This document shows positions 26,820-35,138 of a stretch of 64,000 nucleotides of DNA, piece by piece. The DNA is from Chloroflexota bacterium (GTDB taxonomy: Bacteria; Chloroflexota; UBA11872): the NCBI GenBank assembly GCA_026707285.1, contig JAPOXD010000010.1, positions 1 through 64,000 of the forward strand, in the 5' to 3' direction. Below the pieces are notes generated by a model, which saw only the letters and a list, made by a program, of their open reading frames with translations, did not search any database and was not told the DNA's origin. How positions within the stretch are numbered: position 1 is the first letter of the stretch; each line of letters opens with the position of its first letter. The translations under genes were made by a program, and so were the position numbers.

Positions 26820-27445
26820 CGGCGGTTCGCGCCGTGGCTAGCAGATGGGAGGGCCGTCGGCGGCTCGCCCGTGAGCTTCGCTTTCAGGTCGGCTATCCCC
26901 TCGCCGAACAGCTTCTGCGCTATCCCCTCGGCCTCGGCGAACAACATCTGCGGCCCTCCGGTCCGGTTCCGGTCCAGCGTGTCAACGCGTCTTTGCGATT
27001 CTTCGGAATCCGGAATCCGGGCCGACGCGCGCGTACGTGCGGGATTGTCCACACTTCGCGCCCATCCCTTGATGCGCTCCCAGTGCGCGGCGGCCTTGCC
27101 GCGCGTACGGGCAACGGCACGCGAGCGCCGTACGCGATCGACCACGCCGACGAAGTGAACGACCACGTAGACGACGCGGCGACCGCGCCGGCGCGTCTTC
27201 AGTAGGCCAGCGTCCACCAGTCGCCGCAACGCGCGTTCCACCGTGGTCTTGCCCAACTGGCACGCCGTGGCGATCGCGCGAATCGTCGGCCAGCACCGCG
27301 CGTCTTCGCCGATCCACCCGCCCAAGGCGCGCAGCACCTTGGCCTCATTCTCTCGCGCCCGAGTCGTGCGCCCGGGGAGCGCTGGCGGCCCAAGTCTCTC
27401 CCAGTCGGCGAAGTAGAGCCGCGCCGCGGAGTTGAAGGCGCTCAT
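26816..27445 (-). CDS. Helix-turn-helix protein of the element (regulator, replication or small-terminase candidate)
   Basis: The 209-residue protein has a winged-helix core at about residues 30-95: ARENEAKVLRALGGWIGEDARCWPTIRAIATACQLGKTTVERALRRLVDAGLLKTRRRGRRVVYVV. This resembles the HTH_36 domains of phage replication and regulatory proteins. The rest is basic and ends in a short helical segment (EAEGIAQKLFGEGIADLKAKL). It is the first gene of the long leftward operon and the closest gene to the right att site. A DNA-binding role is well supported; which process it serves is not. It could also provide the missing small-terminase function. Confidence 0.6.
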   Translation of the reverse strand: MSAFNSAARLYFADWERLGPPALPGRTTRARENEAKVLRALGGWIGEDARCWPTIRAIATACQLGKTTVERALRRLVDAGLLKTRRRGRRVVYVVVHFVGVVDRVRRSRAVARTRGKAAAHWERIKGWARSVDNPARTRASARIPDSEESQRRVDTLDRNRTGGPQMLFAEAEGIAQKLFGEGIADLKAKLTGEPPTALPSASHGANRR

Positions 27446-27456
27446 TCGCCGCCGGC

Positions 27457-27482
27457 CTGCTCATATTTCTGCTCATATTTTG
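27457..27482. repeat. Putative integrase arm-type sites, right (two copies)
   Basis: CTGCTCATATTT occurs twice in tandem at 27457-27468 and 27469-27480. The second belongs to TTCTGCTCATATTTTG (27467-27482), identical to 17937-17952 at the other end. The sites lie about 95-120 bases inside the right att core and just upstream of the first gene of the packaging operon, so they might also affect its promoter. Confidence 0.55.
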
Positions 27483-27577
27483 AGCGAAAACATGGCAAAC
27501 GGAGACAAACGGACGGCAGCCCAAAGGCGCTGCTAACAGAAGTAGCAGGCGTCATGGGCGACGCAGGGAAACCCCTC

Positions 27578-27595
27578 GTGGAGATGAGGGGACTC
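27578..27595. repeat. Right attachment repeat (att core in tRNA-Ala)
   Basis: GTGGAGATGAGGGGACTC, identical to 17869-17886. It covers the discriminator base, the 3' acceptor strand and part of the T arm of tRNA-Ala, so integration restores an intact tRNA. Confidence 0.85.
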
Positions 27596-27651
27596 GAACC
27601 CCTAACCCCTGCCTTGCAAAGGCAGTGCTCTACCAATTGAGCTACATCCCC
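27579..27651 (-). tRNA. tRNA-Ala (TGC anticodon)
   Basis: The minus strand folds as a 73-base tRNA: acceptor GGGGATG with CATCTCC and discriminator A, D arm GCTC...GAGC, anticodon stem CTGCC with GGCAG around loop TTTGCAA (anticodon TGC), and T arm GGGGTTCGAGTCCCC. CCA is not encoded; CGA follows. Its 3' end is the integration site of the element at 17869-27595. Confidence 0.95.
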
Positions 27652-27692
27652 ATGGCCAGATTCTAGGGTAGCGCCGGACCGGTGTGGGGCTC

Positions 27693-27701
27693 TGATACCA
27701 T
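27693..27701 (+). promoter_or_regulatory. -10-like element of tRNA-Ile (TGATACCAT)
   Basis: TACCAT at 27696-27701 ends 12 bases before the mature tRNA 5' end, fitting a -10 box with a start site near 27708. No clear TTGACA -35 was found. Confidence 0.35.
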
Positions 27702-27713
27702 CCCCAGGGCTCC

Positions 27714-27790
27714 GGGCTCTTAGCTCAGTCGGTTAGAGCGCGCCTCTGATAAGGGCGAGGTCCGTGGTTCGAATCCACGAGGGCCCACCA
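27714..27790 (+). tRNA. tRNA-Ile (GAT anticodon)
   Basis: The 77-base sequence folds as acceptor GGGCTCT with AGGGCCC, D arm GCTC...GAGC, anticodon stem GCCT-side around CTGATAA (anticodon GAT), and T arm CGTGGTTCGAATCCACG, with discriminator A and an encoded CCA (27788-27790). It is divergent from tRNA-Ala, 62 bases apart. These two tRNAs usually sit together inside rRNA spacers, but here they are free-standing. Confidence 0.95.
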
Positions 27791-27813
27791 TTCACCAGCC
27801 AGAAGGAGCCCCG

Positions 27814-28257
27814 ATGTCCGGCGTGAAGCCCATCCCCGACGGCTACACCGCGATTACGCCCTACCTGATCGTTGAGAATGCGGCTGAGCTGATCGATTTC
27901 CTCACGCGGGCGTTCGGCGGCGTCGAGCGAATGCGTCTCGCGATGCCCGGGGGCGGCATCGGCCATGCTGAGGTGGAGATTGATGGCGCGGTGCTGATGC
28001 TGTCGGACGCCATGCCGCCGGATTTCCCGGCTGGCTCGTCGAAGCTTCACCTCTATGTCGAGGATGTGGACAGCGCCTATGCCCAGGCCATGAGCGCCGG
28101 AGCGACCTCCGTGGCCGAGCCCGCCGACCAGTTCTACGGCGACCGCGCCGCCCGAATCGTGGATCCCTGGGACAACCATTGGACCATTGCGAGCCACGTC
28201 GAGGATGTCGACATGGATGAAGTCACGCGCCGCATCGCGGCCATGGAGCAACCGTAG
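27814..28257 (+). CDS. VOC family protein (glyoxalase/PhnB-like)
   Basis: The 147-residue protein matches the PhnB-like branch of the vicinal oxygen chelate superfamily: AITPYLIVENAAELIDFLTRAFG at the start, HAEVEIDGAVLMLSDA in the middle, KLHLYVEDVDSAYAQAMSAGA and FYGDRAARIVDPWDNHWTIASHVEDV at the end. These paired beta-alpha-beta-beta-beta units bind a metal or a small ligand. The reaction cannot be assigned. The ATG follows an AGAAGGAG site. It is 23 bases after tRNA-Ile. Confidence 0.85.
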   Translation: MSGVKPIPDGYTAITPYLIVENAAELIDFLTRAFGGVERMRLAMPGGGIGHAEVEIDGAVLMLSDAMPPDFPAGSSKLHLYVEDVDSAYAQAMSAGATSVAEPADQFYGDRAARIVDPWDNHWTIASHVEDVDMDEVTRRIAAMEQP

Positions 28258-28307
28258 TCGGTTCCCGGCGCCCGTGTGATGACCCTCCAAACGGATGTAT
28301 GAAGTGC

Positions 28308-28313
28308 TACCAT
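28308..28313 (+). promoter_or_regulatory. -10-like TACCAT before the signalling cluster
   Basis: TACCAT lies in the 297-base gap between the VOC gene and the STAS gene and is the best -10 candidate there. No consensus -35 was found, so the call is weak. Confidence 0.25.
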
Positions 28314-28554
28314 CCGCGCAGGCTGGCGGAGAGGCGTCGTTGTGGATGATTGAGCATCGCAGGCCGTTATCCGTTGGCGGACTCAAGCTGACCGGTCAGG
28401 CATTTCGTTGGGTCGGAGGGCGGTCGACATACCGAACGCGGCGAGTGCTGGACGGAAGCTTGAGGCAAAGGGGACTACCTCGATGGACGTGGACACCCAG
28501 TGGAAAGGGTCGCGGCGAACGCTCTTCCAGGCCCCCCGGATAGGATCAGAGGGA

Positions 28555-28893
28555 ATGAACACGAATTGGGAATCGCACGACGGCGCAATTGTTGCCACGG
28601 TCGACGGCCGCGTCGACGGTGCAAATGCCCATGAGTTTCAGGAAGCGCTGGAAGCCGTGATCAAGGCGAGTGAAAGCGCCGTGATCCTCGACTTCGAGCA
28701 GCTGTCCTATATCAGCAGCGCCGGTCTTCGGGTCGTCCTGCTGGCAGCCAAGGAGCTCCGCAAGCAAGGCAAGCAGTTCGCCGTCTGCTCGCTGGCGGGT
28801 TCAATCCTCGAAGTGTTCAAGATCAGCGGGTTCGATCAGATCATCCCCGTTCATTCGACGCAGGCCGAGGCAATCGCCGCCGTCACCGCCTGA
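28555..28893 (+). CDS. STAS-domain anti-sigma factor antagonist
   Basis: The 112-residue protein has the antagonist fold: AIVATVDGRVDGANAHEFQEAL, then AVILDFEQLSYISSAGLRVVLLAAKELRKQGKQFAVCSLAG. The segment YISSAGL holds the Ser that is phosphorylated by the cognate kinase in the SpoIIAA/RsbV family. The ATG at 28555 is preferred; an ATG at 28483 with AAGGGG upstream would add 24 residues with no family match. It precedes a PP2C phosphatase and an RsbW-like kinase, completing a partner-switching module in the same direction. Confidence 0.85.
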   Translation: MNTNWESHDGAIVATVDGRVDGANAHEFQEALEAVIKASESAVILDFEQLSYISSAGLRVVLLAAKELRKQGKQFAVCSLAGSILEVFKISGFDQIIPVHSTQAEAIAAVTA

Positions 28894-28970
28894 TTGATCG
28901 TCGCGCTTCGCCGGGCGCGTTCATCCGAAACCGCATTGGTAGTGCAAGGTAGTCAGATCGGGAATTGGGC

Positions 28971-30140
28971 ATGACGGATCGCCCATGCAAAATCCTCGTC
29001 GTCGACGACGAGCCGGACCTCGAGCCGCTCGTGCTGCAGCGCATGCGTCGCAGTATCCGGCGTGGCAAATACGAGTTTGTCTTTGCCCACAACGGCGTGG
29101 AGGCGCTCGAGCGTCTGAACGAGGACGACGAAATCGACATGGTCCTCTCGGACATCAACATGCCGCAGATGGACGGGCTGACGCTGCTTGACCAGATTCC
29201 CAAGGTCAATCCCAACATCCGTTCGGTGATCATTTCCGCCTACGGCGACATGAAGAACATCCGCACGGCGATGAATCGCGGGGCGTTCGACTTTGTGACC
29301 AAGCCGGTCGACTTCAACGACTTGCAGGTGACGATTGATCGGACGCTGCAGCACATGAACGAATGGCGCGCCGCGTTGGCGGCCCGTGACAAATTGGTCT
29401 CGCTGCAAAACGAGCTGGACGTCGCGAGCAAGATGCAGCAGTCAATCCTCCCCAGGAAATTCCCCGTGCGCGACGACTACGAAGTCTTCGCCAACATGGC
29501 CCCGGCGCGAAACGTTGGCGGGGACTTCTATGACCTGCTGCAGCTGGATGACGGTCGAATCGGTCTGGCCGTGGCCGACGTATCGGACAAGGGCGTGCCG
29601 GCCGCGCTGTTCATGATGTCGACGCGGACGCTGCTGAAGGGCGCGGCCATTGGCCACGAAGGCCCGGGCGACGTGCTGCGCGAGGTCAATGACTTGCTGA
29701 ACGAGAGCAACGAGTCCGCGATGTTCGTCACGGTCCTCTACGGCGTGTATGACCCGGCGACTCGAGAATTCATCTATGCGAATGGCGGTCACAACACTCC
29801 GCTCGTGGTGCACGCCGATGGCACCTCCACGGAGCTTCCCCTGACCGGGGGCGTTGCCCTGGGCGTGATGCCGGAGTTGCCGTACGACCAGGGGGCCGTG
29901 ACCCTGGACCTCGATGACACCGTGGTGCTCTATACCGACGGCGTGACCGAGGCCATGAACGCGGACGGCGAGGAGTTTGGGGTCGAACGGCTTCAGGAGA
30001 CCTTTGCCGCAAGCCCCCCTCAAGACTCTCAGCAGGCCAATCGGACCGTGTTCGAAGCCGTTCAGGCGTTCGCCGGCGATACGCCGCAGTCCGACGACGT
30101 CACCTGCCTGGTATTCCGACCTCGTGAGGCTGCGTCATGA
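28971..30140 (+). CDS. Response-regulator receiver fused to PP2C/SpoIIE phosphatase (RsbU-like)
   Basis: Residues 1-125 form a receiver domain with acidic pocket VVDDEPD, phosphoacceptor Asp in VLSDINMPQMDG (about residue 61), the Ser of VIISAYGD and Lys of VTKPVDF. A coiled linker (LVSLQNELDVASKMQQSILP) leads to a SpoIIE-type phosphatase at about 160-385 with GGDFYDLLQL, VADVSDKGVPAALFM, YANGGHNTPL and LYTDGVTEAMN, which hold the metal-binding Asp residues. It probably dephosphorylates the STAS protein when its receiver is phosphorylated. ATG at 28971; its stop overlaps the next start (ATGA). Confidence 0.92.
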   Translation: MTDRPCKILVVDDEPDLEPLVLQRMRRSIRRGKYEFVFAHNGVEALERLNEDDEIDMVLSDINMPQMDGLTLLDQIPKVNPNIRSVIISAYGDMKNIRTAMNRGAFDFVTKPVDFNDLQVTIDRTLQHMNEWRAALAARDKLVSLQNELDVASKMQQSILPRKFPVRDDYEVFANMAPARNVGGDFYDLLQLDDGRIGLAVADVSDKGVPAALFMMSTRTLLKGAAIGHEGPGDVLREVNDLLNESNESAMFVTVLYGVYDPATREFIYANGGHNTPLVVHADGTSTELPLTGGVALGVMPELPYDQGAVTLDLDDTVVLYTDGVTEAMNADGEEFGVERLQETFAASPPQDSQQANRTVFEAVQAFAGDTPQSDDVTCLVFRPREAAS

Positions 30141-30550
30141 GCGCCCGGTTGTCGCTCACGGTTAAAACGCAGGCCGAGGAGCTGGCGCGAATCACCGCCG
30201 CCGTGGAGGACTTCGGCGAGCGGGAGGAATGGCCGCCGGACCTCGTCTTTCGCGTGAACTTGGCGCTTGAGGAACTGGGCATGAACATCATGAATCACGG
30301 CTATGACGCGGGGCTTCACGAATTCGATATCACGCTCATCTCCGAGGACGATACGCTGACGATCGAGATCATCGACGATGGCCGGCCATTCGATCCGCTG
30401 CATGACGCCAAGCAGCCCGATGTGGGTGCGGCGATCGAAGATCGACCGATCGGCGGGCTCGGCATCTACTTTGTGCGCGAGATGATGGATGAGATGCACT
30501 ATCGGCGCGAGGATGGCAAGAATCACCTCACCCTCGTGTCGCGCAGATGA
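30137..30550 (+). CDS. Anti-sigma-factor-type serine kinase (RsbW-like HATPase)
   Basis: This 137-residue GHKL ATPase has the N box VNLALEELGMNIMNHGY, G1-like IEIIDDGRPFDP and G2-like IGGLGIYFVREMMDE. RsbW/SpoIIAB relatives bind a sigma factor or another target, and phosphorylate the STAS antagonist. It overlaps the phosphatase gene by 4 bases (ATGA). No sigma factor gene is near, so the target may be elsewhere or may not be a sigma factor. Confidence 0.88.
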   Translation: MSARLSLTVKTQAEELARITAAVEDFGEREEWPPDLVFRVNLALEELGMNIMNHGYDAGLHEFDITLISEDDTLTIEIIDDGRPFDPLHDAKQPDVGAAIEDRPIGGLGIYFVREMMDEMHYRREDGKNHLTLVSRR

Positions 30551-30639
30551 TCGACGTTGATTGGAGCAGCGATACTCGGCCGGTCTGACGCGAACGACGC
30601 ACGCGGGCGGGGCACTGTCGACTCACCGCCGGATTGACG

Positions 30640-32040
30640 ATGTCGGACTCCTCGACCAGCAAGCCAACCTCGCGCCGGGCCGACCGGGACGCTGATCGGA
30701 ATTGCCGCCACGCCGGCGCCTTGGTTTGGCCGCGCGTAACCCGCGTGACGGGCCGACCGGCAACGCGTACGCGAGCGGCACGCGCGACCCTCACCGGAAT
30801 TCTGGGCGTCGCCGTTGTCTTGCTTGGGGTGGTGCTTGCCGGCTGCGACCCCACAACGTCCGAGGGCGACGTTCAGCGTCCGACGAGCGAGGCGACGCCT
30901 GAAACCGGACCGGTAACCGCGGCCGTACCGGCCGGGGAGCCCGGCGTCTCCGACGACCGCATTCTCTTTGGCCAATCGGCGGCGTTCCGCGGGCCCGCCC
31001 AGGAGCTGGGTCTCAACATGCGGCTCGGCATATTGGCCGCGTTTCACGAAGCGAACCAGCAGGGCGGCGTTCATGGGCGCCAGATCGACCTGACCTGGCT
31101 CGACGACTCATACGAACCTGAAGCTGCCGCCACGAACACGCTCGAGCTCATCAACGAGCAAAACGTCTTTGCGCTCATCGGCGCCGTGGGCACGCCGACG
31201 TCCCGCTCGGCAACTCCGGTGGCAAAGGCCGCGGGGGTGCCCTATATCGGACCCTTCACCGGCGCTGAATTCCTGCGCGACGCCGCAACGTTGGACAACG
31301 TGATCAACATGCGGGCGTCGTACTACCAGGAAACCGAGGAGATGGTGAATCGCCTCACCACCGACCTGGGGGTGACGCGCATCGCCGTGCTCTACCAGGA
31401 CGACTCCTACGGCCTGGCCGGATTCAATGGGGTGCGGCTAGCGCTGGAACGCCGCAGCATGGAGATGGCCGCGCTCGGCATCTACACGCGCAACACCACC
31501 GCCGTAAAGCGGGCGCTGCTCGACCTGCGCCAAGGCAACCCTGAAGCGGTGATCATTATCGGGGCCTATCAGCCCGTTGCCGCCATGATCGCGTGGGGCC
31601 GGCAGACCGGCTTCGATCCCATATTCATGACCGTGTCATTCGTCGGCAGCAACGCGCTGGCCGAGGAGCTGGGCGCAGGCGGGGCCGGCGTCTTCGTGAC
31701 TCAGGTCGTCCCCTTCCCAACGGATGATTCCCTGCCGGTTGTCCGGGCCTATCACCGCGCGCTCGCGGACTACGATCCCGACGCCATTCCCGGCTTCGTG
31801 TCCTTCGAAGGCTATCTGGCGGGACGGCTGGCGGTTGCGGGGCTCGAACGCTGCGGCCGCAACGTGAGCCGCGCGTGCCTGTTTGAGAGCTTCCGCAGCT
31901 CCGAGCCCTACGACATCGAGGGCTTTCCCCTGAGCTACGGCGCCGGCGACAACCAAGGGGCGGACCGGGTGTTTCTCACCGTCCTCGGCCCCGACGCCAA
32001 CTATCACCCGGCCGAGACGCTGCGGGACGTGCCCCGATGA
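30640..32040 (+). CDS. Periplasmic-binding-protein-like lipoprotein (branched-chain amino acid/receptor type)
   Basis: The 466-residue protein has a long basic N-terminus, a hydrophobic segment and lipobox VLAGC near residue 70, then a type 1 periplasmic binding fold: ILFGQSAAFRGPAQELGLNMRLGILAAFHEANQQGG, VFALIGAVGTPTSRSATPVA, and IAVLYQDDSYGLAGFNGV. No ABC transporter subunits are nearby; its stop overlaps the start of a histidine kinase (ATGA), so it more likely serves as the ligand-sensing partner of that kinase, as in TorT/TorS-like systems. An ATG at 30640 is used; the N-terminal 45 residues are unusual for a signal peptide and the true start could be further in. Confidence 0.82.
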   Translation: MSDSSTSKPTSRRADRDADRNCRHAGALVWPRVTRVTGRPATRTRAARATLTGILGVAVVLLGVVLAGCDPTTSEGDVQRPTSEATPETGPVTAAVPAGEPGVSDDRILFGQSAAFRGPAQELGLNMRLGILAAFHEANQQGGVHGRQIDLTWLDDSYEPEAAATNTLELINEQNVFALIGAVGTPTSRSATPVAKAAGVPYIGPFTGAEFLRDAATLDNVINMRASYYQETEEMVNRLTTDLGVTRIAVLYQDDSYGLAGFNGVRLALERRSMEMAALGIYTRNTTAVKRALLDLRQGNPEAVIIIGAYQPVAAMIAWGRQTGFDPIFMTVSFVGSNALAEELGAGGAGVFVTQVVPFPTDDSLPVVRAYHRALADYDPDAIPGFVSFEGYLAGRLAVAGLERCGRNVSRACLFESFRSSEPYDIEGFPLSYGAGDNQGADRVFLTVLGPDANYHPAETLRDVPR

Positions 32041-34232
32041 ACGCGTGGATCCAGCGCCGCCTGGCAAGCCGCTATCGGATCTCCACCCAATTGCTCCTGG
32101 GCATCTGGGGCGCCGTCGCCCTGACGGTCGCCGCGGGATTGGTCGGCTGGTTTTCCTTCAACCGCGTCGGTGACGAGCAGAGCCGCGTCAACGAGGGCAG
32201 CGTGCCCGAGCTGGCTGCCGCCTTCGGCGTGGCCGACTACAGCAGCACGCTCGTTGCGGCCGCCCCGCGGCTCACCACGTCCCCCACGCTCGACGACGTG
32301 GCGCGCGTCGCCGTCAGCATCGACGAGGCCTATGGCGCACTTGAGGCGCAGCTGGCCGTGCTCGAGCGCGGCGCCGCCGAAGATGAGCGCGTCCAGCGGA
32401 TTCGCGCCCACGCCGACTCATTGATCGCCAACATCGAGTCCATCGAGGCGGATATGGCCTACTACTTCGACCTCACCCAGCGCAGCGCCGCCCTGCGGCT
32501 CGAACTTGCCGACCTGCGCTTCCGTCTCGATAGCGTCGTCATTCCGGCCATCGACGACCAGTTCTTCTACGCCATGACGGGCTATCGCAACCTGGGCGAG
32601 CCGCCGGCGCCGCGAAATGAGCACTTCTCGGAAACCGAATTTAGTAGCTATCGGCGCTTGGCTGAGATGCAAGCCGATGCCAGCATCGCCGAGCAGCTGC
32701 TGGCCTCCGCCTCGATTCTGTCCGAACCTGCCTTGCTGGAAGCGTTGCGCGAGCGGTTCGAGGCTGCCGCCCGCCGCATTCAGCGCAACCTGGCGGCGCT
32801 TGAATCGGACGCGCTGCGCGCCGAGGTTGCGCCGGTCTTCGACCAGCTGCTCGAGCTTGGCATCGGCGAGGAGACCGGCTTCGATCTCCTTGCCGCCGAG
32901 CTGGAGCTGGTTGCTCGACAGCGCGACCTTCTGGCAAGCAACCAGGAGATCACGGTTGACCTGATCGCGGAGGTCAATGGACTGGTGAGCGCCGCCCAGG
33001 CCAGTGTCGAGGAGGCCACCGGCGCGTCAACGCAGGCAATCTTCACCGGCCGCGTCCTCCTGTTGGCCATTAGCGCGGTCAGCGTCACCGGCGCCGTTCT
33101 GATTGCCTGGCTCTTCGTCGGTCGCTTCATTTCGAGCCGGCTGCAGCGTCTCTCCGACTGGATGCGGCGCCTCGCCGGCGGCGACCTGGAGACGACCGTG
33201 GAACTCAGCGGTCGCGATGAGATTGCGGAAATGGCGGCCGCCCTCGAGGTATTCCGGCAGCACGCGCTGGAGATTCAGCGCCTGAACCTGGTCGAAAAGC
33301 TGGCCAACGAGCTCCAGAGCAAGAACGATCAGCTCGAAACGGCGCTCGGCGACCTGCAACGCGCCCAAGACCAAATCGTCTCGCAGCAGAAGCTGGCGGC
33401 CCTGGGTGAGCTGACCGCCGGCGTGGCCCACGAGATCAAGAACCCGCTGAACTTCGTCAAGAACTTCTCGGAAGTGTCCGAGGAGCTCATCGTGGAGTTG
33501 AAAGAGGTGCTCGACGAAGAAGCCGAGAGCATCAGCGAGGACCAGCGCGAATACATCGATGAAATCGCCGGCGACCTCACCGACAACCTTGGGCGCATCC
33601 GCTCCCACGGCGACCGCGCCAACCACATCGTCCACGACATGCTGATGATGGGCCGGGGCTCAGGCGATCGCCAGGCCACGGACATCAATCGGCTGCTCGA
33701 CGAGCACGCGCGGCTTGCCTATCACAGCGCGCGCGCGACGGATACGGAATTCCAGCTCGACCTGAAGCAAGACCTGGACCCGGAGGTCGGTGAACTCGAG
33801 GTCGTGCCGCAGGATCTCGGCCGGGTCTTCCTCAACATGGTGGGCAACGCCTGCTACGCCACCGACGAAAAACGCCGCACCGGCGCCGACTCCGACGGCG
33901 AGCGCTACTTCCCCACGCTGTGGCTCGTGACCCGGCGCGGCCCCGAGAGCATCGAGGTCCGGATCAAGGACAACGGTATGGGGATGCCCGAAGAAATCAT
34001 CGATAAGATCTTCAACCCGTTCTTCACGACCAAACCGACCGACCAGGGCACCGGACTCGGTCTTGCCATATCCAGCGATATCGTGCGTCAGCACGGCGGC
34101 AATATCCGGGTCGAATCCGAGCCGGGCGAAGGCACCGAGATGATCGTGGAACTGCCCCTGGAGCCGCCGGCGGCGGCGCTGGCCGGAGCCGCCGATGGAG
34201 ACGGCGCCGCGACCGAGGCGACATCCGTATAG
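32037..34232 (+). CDS. Membrane sensor histidine kinase with HAMP domain
   Basis: The 731-residue protein has a first transmembrane helix at about 18-40, a large extracytoplasmic helical region (about 42-335), a second helix near 340-362, a HAMP domain ([19 protein letters not shown]), a coiled coil (about 415-455), a dimerisation domain with [13 protein letters not shown] (phospho-His about 465), and an ATPase domain with [25 protein letters not shown] and GTGLGLAI. The long helical sensor resembles TorS-type kinases that read a periplasmic binding protein, which fits the preceding gene. The receiver-phosphatase encoded upstream is its likely target. Confidence 0.92.
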   Translation: MNAWIQRRLASRYRISTQLLLGIWGAVALTVAAGLVGWFSFNRVGDEQSRVNEGSVPELAAAFGVADYSSTLVAAAPRLTTSPTLDDVARVAVSIDEAYGALEAQLAVLERGAAEDERVQRIRAHADSLIANIESIEADMAYYFDLTQRSAALRLELADLRFRLDSVVIPAIDDQFFYAMTGYRNLGEPPAPRNEHFSETEFSSYRRLAEMQADASIAEQLLASASILSEPALLEALRERFEAAARRIQRNLAALESDALRAEVAPVFDQLLELGIGEETGFDLLAAELELVARQRDLLASNQEITVDLIAEVNGLVSAAQASVEEATGASTQAIFTGRVLLLAISAVSVTGAVLIAWLFVGRFISSRLQRLSDWMRRLAGGDLETTVELSGRDEIAEMAAALEVFRQHALEIQRLNLVEKLANELQSKNDQLETALGDLQRAQDQIVSQQKLAALGELTAGVAHEIKNPLNFVKNFSEVSEELIVELKEVLDEEAESISEDQREYIDEIAGDLTDNLGRIRSHGDRANHIVHDMLMMGRGSGDRQATDINRLLDEHARLAYHSARATDTEFQLDLKQDLDPEVGELEVVPQDLGRVFLNMVGNACYATDEKRRTGADSDGERYFPTLWLVTRRGPESIEVRIKDNGMGMPEEIIDKIFNPFFTTKPTDQGTGLGLAISSDIVRQHGGNIRVESEPGEGTEMIVELPLEPPAAALAGAADGDGAATEATSV

Positions 34233-34341
34233 GCTCGCCGACTCGCGCCAGTCGGTGTTTGTCGGTTGATTGCGCGGGTCGATCGCAACCGTCGGGCCAA
34301 GGACACGACGCACGAGGACCGTGATGGGAGGCAAGCCCTCG

Positions 34342-35028
34342 ATGACACACGCGCACTTCAGCGACGGGCTGTTCGAGTTCTTGTACGAGCTGCGGTTGAA
34401 CAACAATCGGGATTGGTTTCAGGCGCAGAAGGCGAGATACCAGTCCGTCGTGCTGCGGCCGATGGCGGACTTCGTGGCCGATTTCGGCGCCTACCTGCCG
34501 GATATCAGCCCGCACTTCGTGGCGGATCCGCGCACACATGGCGGCTCGATCTTTCGCATCTATCGCGACGTTCGGTTCTCAAAGGACAAGAGCCCCTACA
34601 AGACCCACGCCGCGCTGCACTTCCGCCACGAGACGGGCCGCGAAGTTCACGGTCCGGGCTTCTATCTGCACTTGGCGCCGGGGGAGGTGTACGCGGGCGT
34701 GGGGATTTGGCGCCCGGCCTCGGAGACGCTGACCAAGATTCGAGACGCCATCGTGGCCCACCCGACGAAGTGGACGCAGGCCATCTCCGACAAGGACTTC
34801 GCCGAGGCGTTTGCGCTGGAAGGTGAGTCGCTCAAGCGGCCGCCGCGAGGCTACGACGCCGACCATACCCAAATCGACGACCTGAAGCGCAAGGACTTCG
34901 TGGCGTCGACGGACTTCACGCAGGAGGACGCCACGTCGCCCGACTTCATCGAACGCTATGCGAACGCATGCCGCACGGCGACGCCCTTCATGGAGTTCCT
35001 AACCACCGCCGTCGGGTTGGCCTGGTAG
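34342..35028 (+). CDS. DUF2461 family protein
   Basis: The 228-residue protein has the family landmarks LFEFLYELRLNNNRDWFQAQKARYQ near the start, then IFRIYRDVRFSKDKSPYKTHAALHFRH and GPGFYLHLAPGEVYAGVGIWRP. The function of DUF2461 proteins is unknown; they are common single-domain bacterial proteins. ATG at 34342 follows GGGAGG (34326-34331), preferred to ATGs at 34270 and 34324. It is followed by an ATP-grasp gene 110 bases away. Confidence 0.85.
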   Translation: MTHAHFSDGLFEFLYELRLNNNRDWFQAQKARYQSVVLRPMADFVADFGAYLPDISPHFVADPRTHGGSIFRIYRDVRFSKDKSPYKTHAALHFRHETGREVHGPGFYLHLAPGEVYAGVGIWRPASETLTKIRDAIVAHPTKWTQAISDKDFAEAFALEGESLKRPPRGYDADHTQIDDLKRKDFVASTDFTQEDATSPDFIERYANACRTATPFMEFLTTAVGLAW

Positions 35029-35138
35029 GCGCGACCGGACCCAGCGTCGCACCCCGACGGAGTGGCAAGATTGGGGCGCGGCCTTGGACCCGCACCGACC
35101 GAGGCCCATCGGGCCCGCGTCACGGATGGGGCGTCATC

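Larger units (their letters stand above)
17869..27595. mobile_element. Integrated capsid-forming phage-satellite-like element (9.7 kb)
   Basis: The span is bounded by an 18-bp direct repeat, one copy of which is the 3' end of tRNA-Ala. It holds an integrase and excisionase-like gene at the left end, a single plus-strand membrane protein gene, and one minus-strand operon: HTH protein, zinc-finger protein, SLOG-like protein, large terminase, HNH nuclease, HK97 capsid, prohead protease, portal, connector. Tail, lysis, small terminase and replication genes are not recognisable. The packaging genes are intact and most have overlapping stop/start codons (ATGA or GTGA), which argues against a decaying prophage. 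A capsid-forming phage-inducible chromosomal island is the best-fitting known class; a tail-less minimal prophage is the alternative. Confidence 0.7.

Noticed and set aside
17869-27595. Classification as a gene transfer agent.
   Set aside because: GTA clusters have no integrase or att sites and include tail genes; this element has the opposite content.
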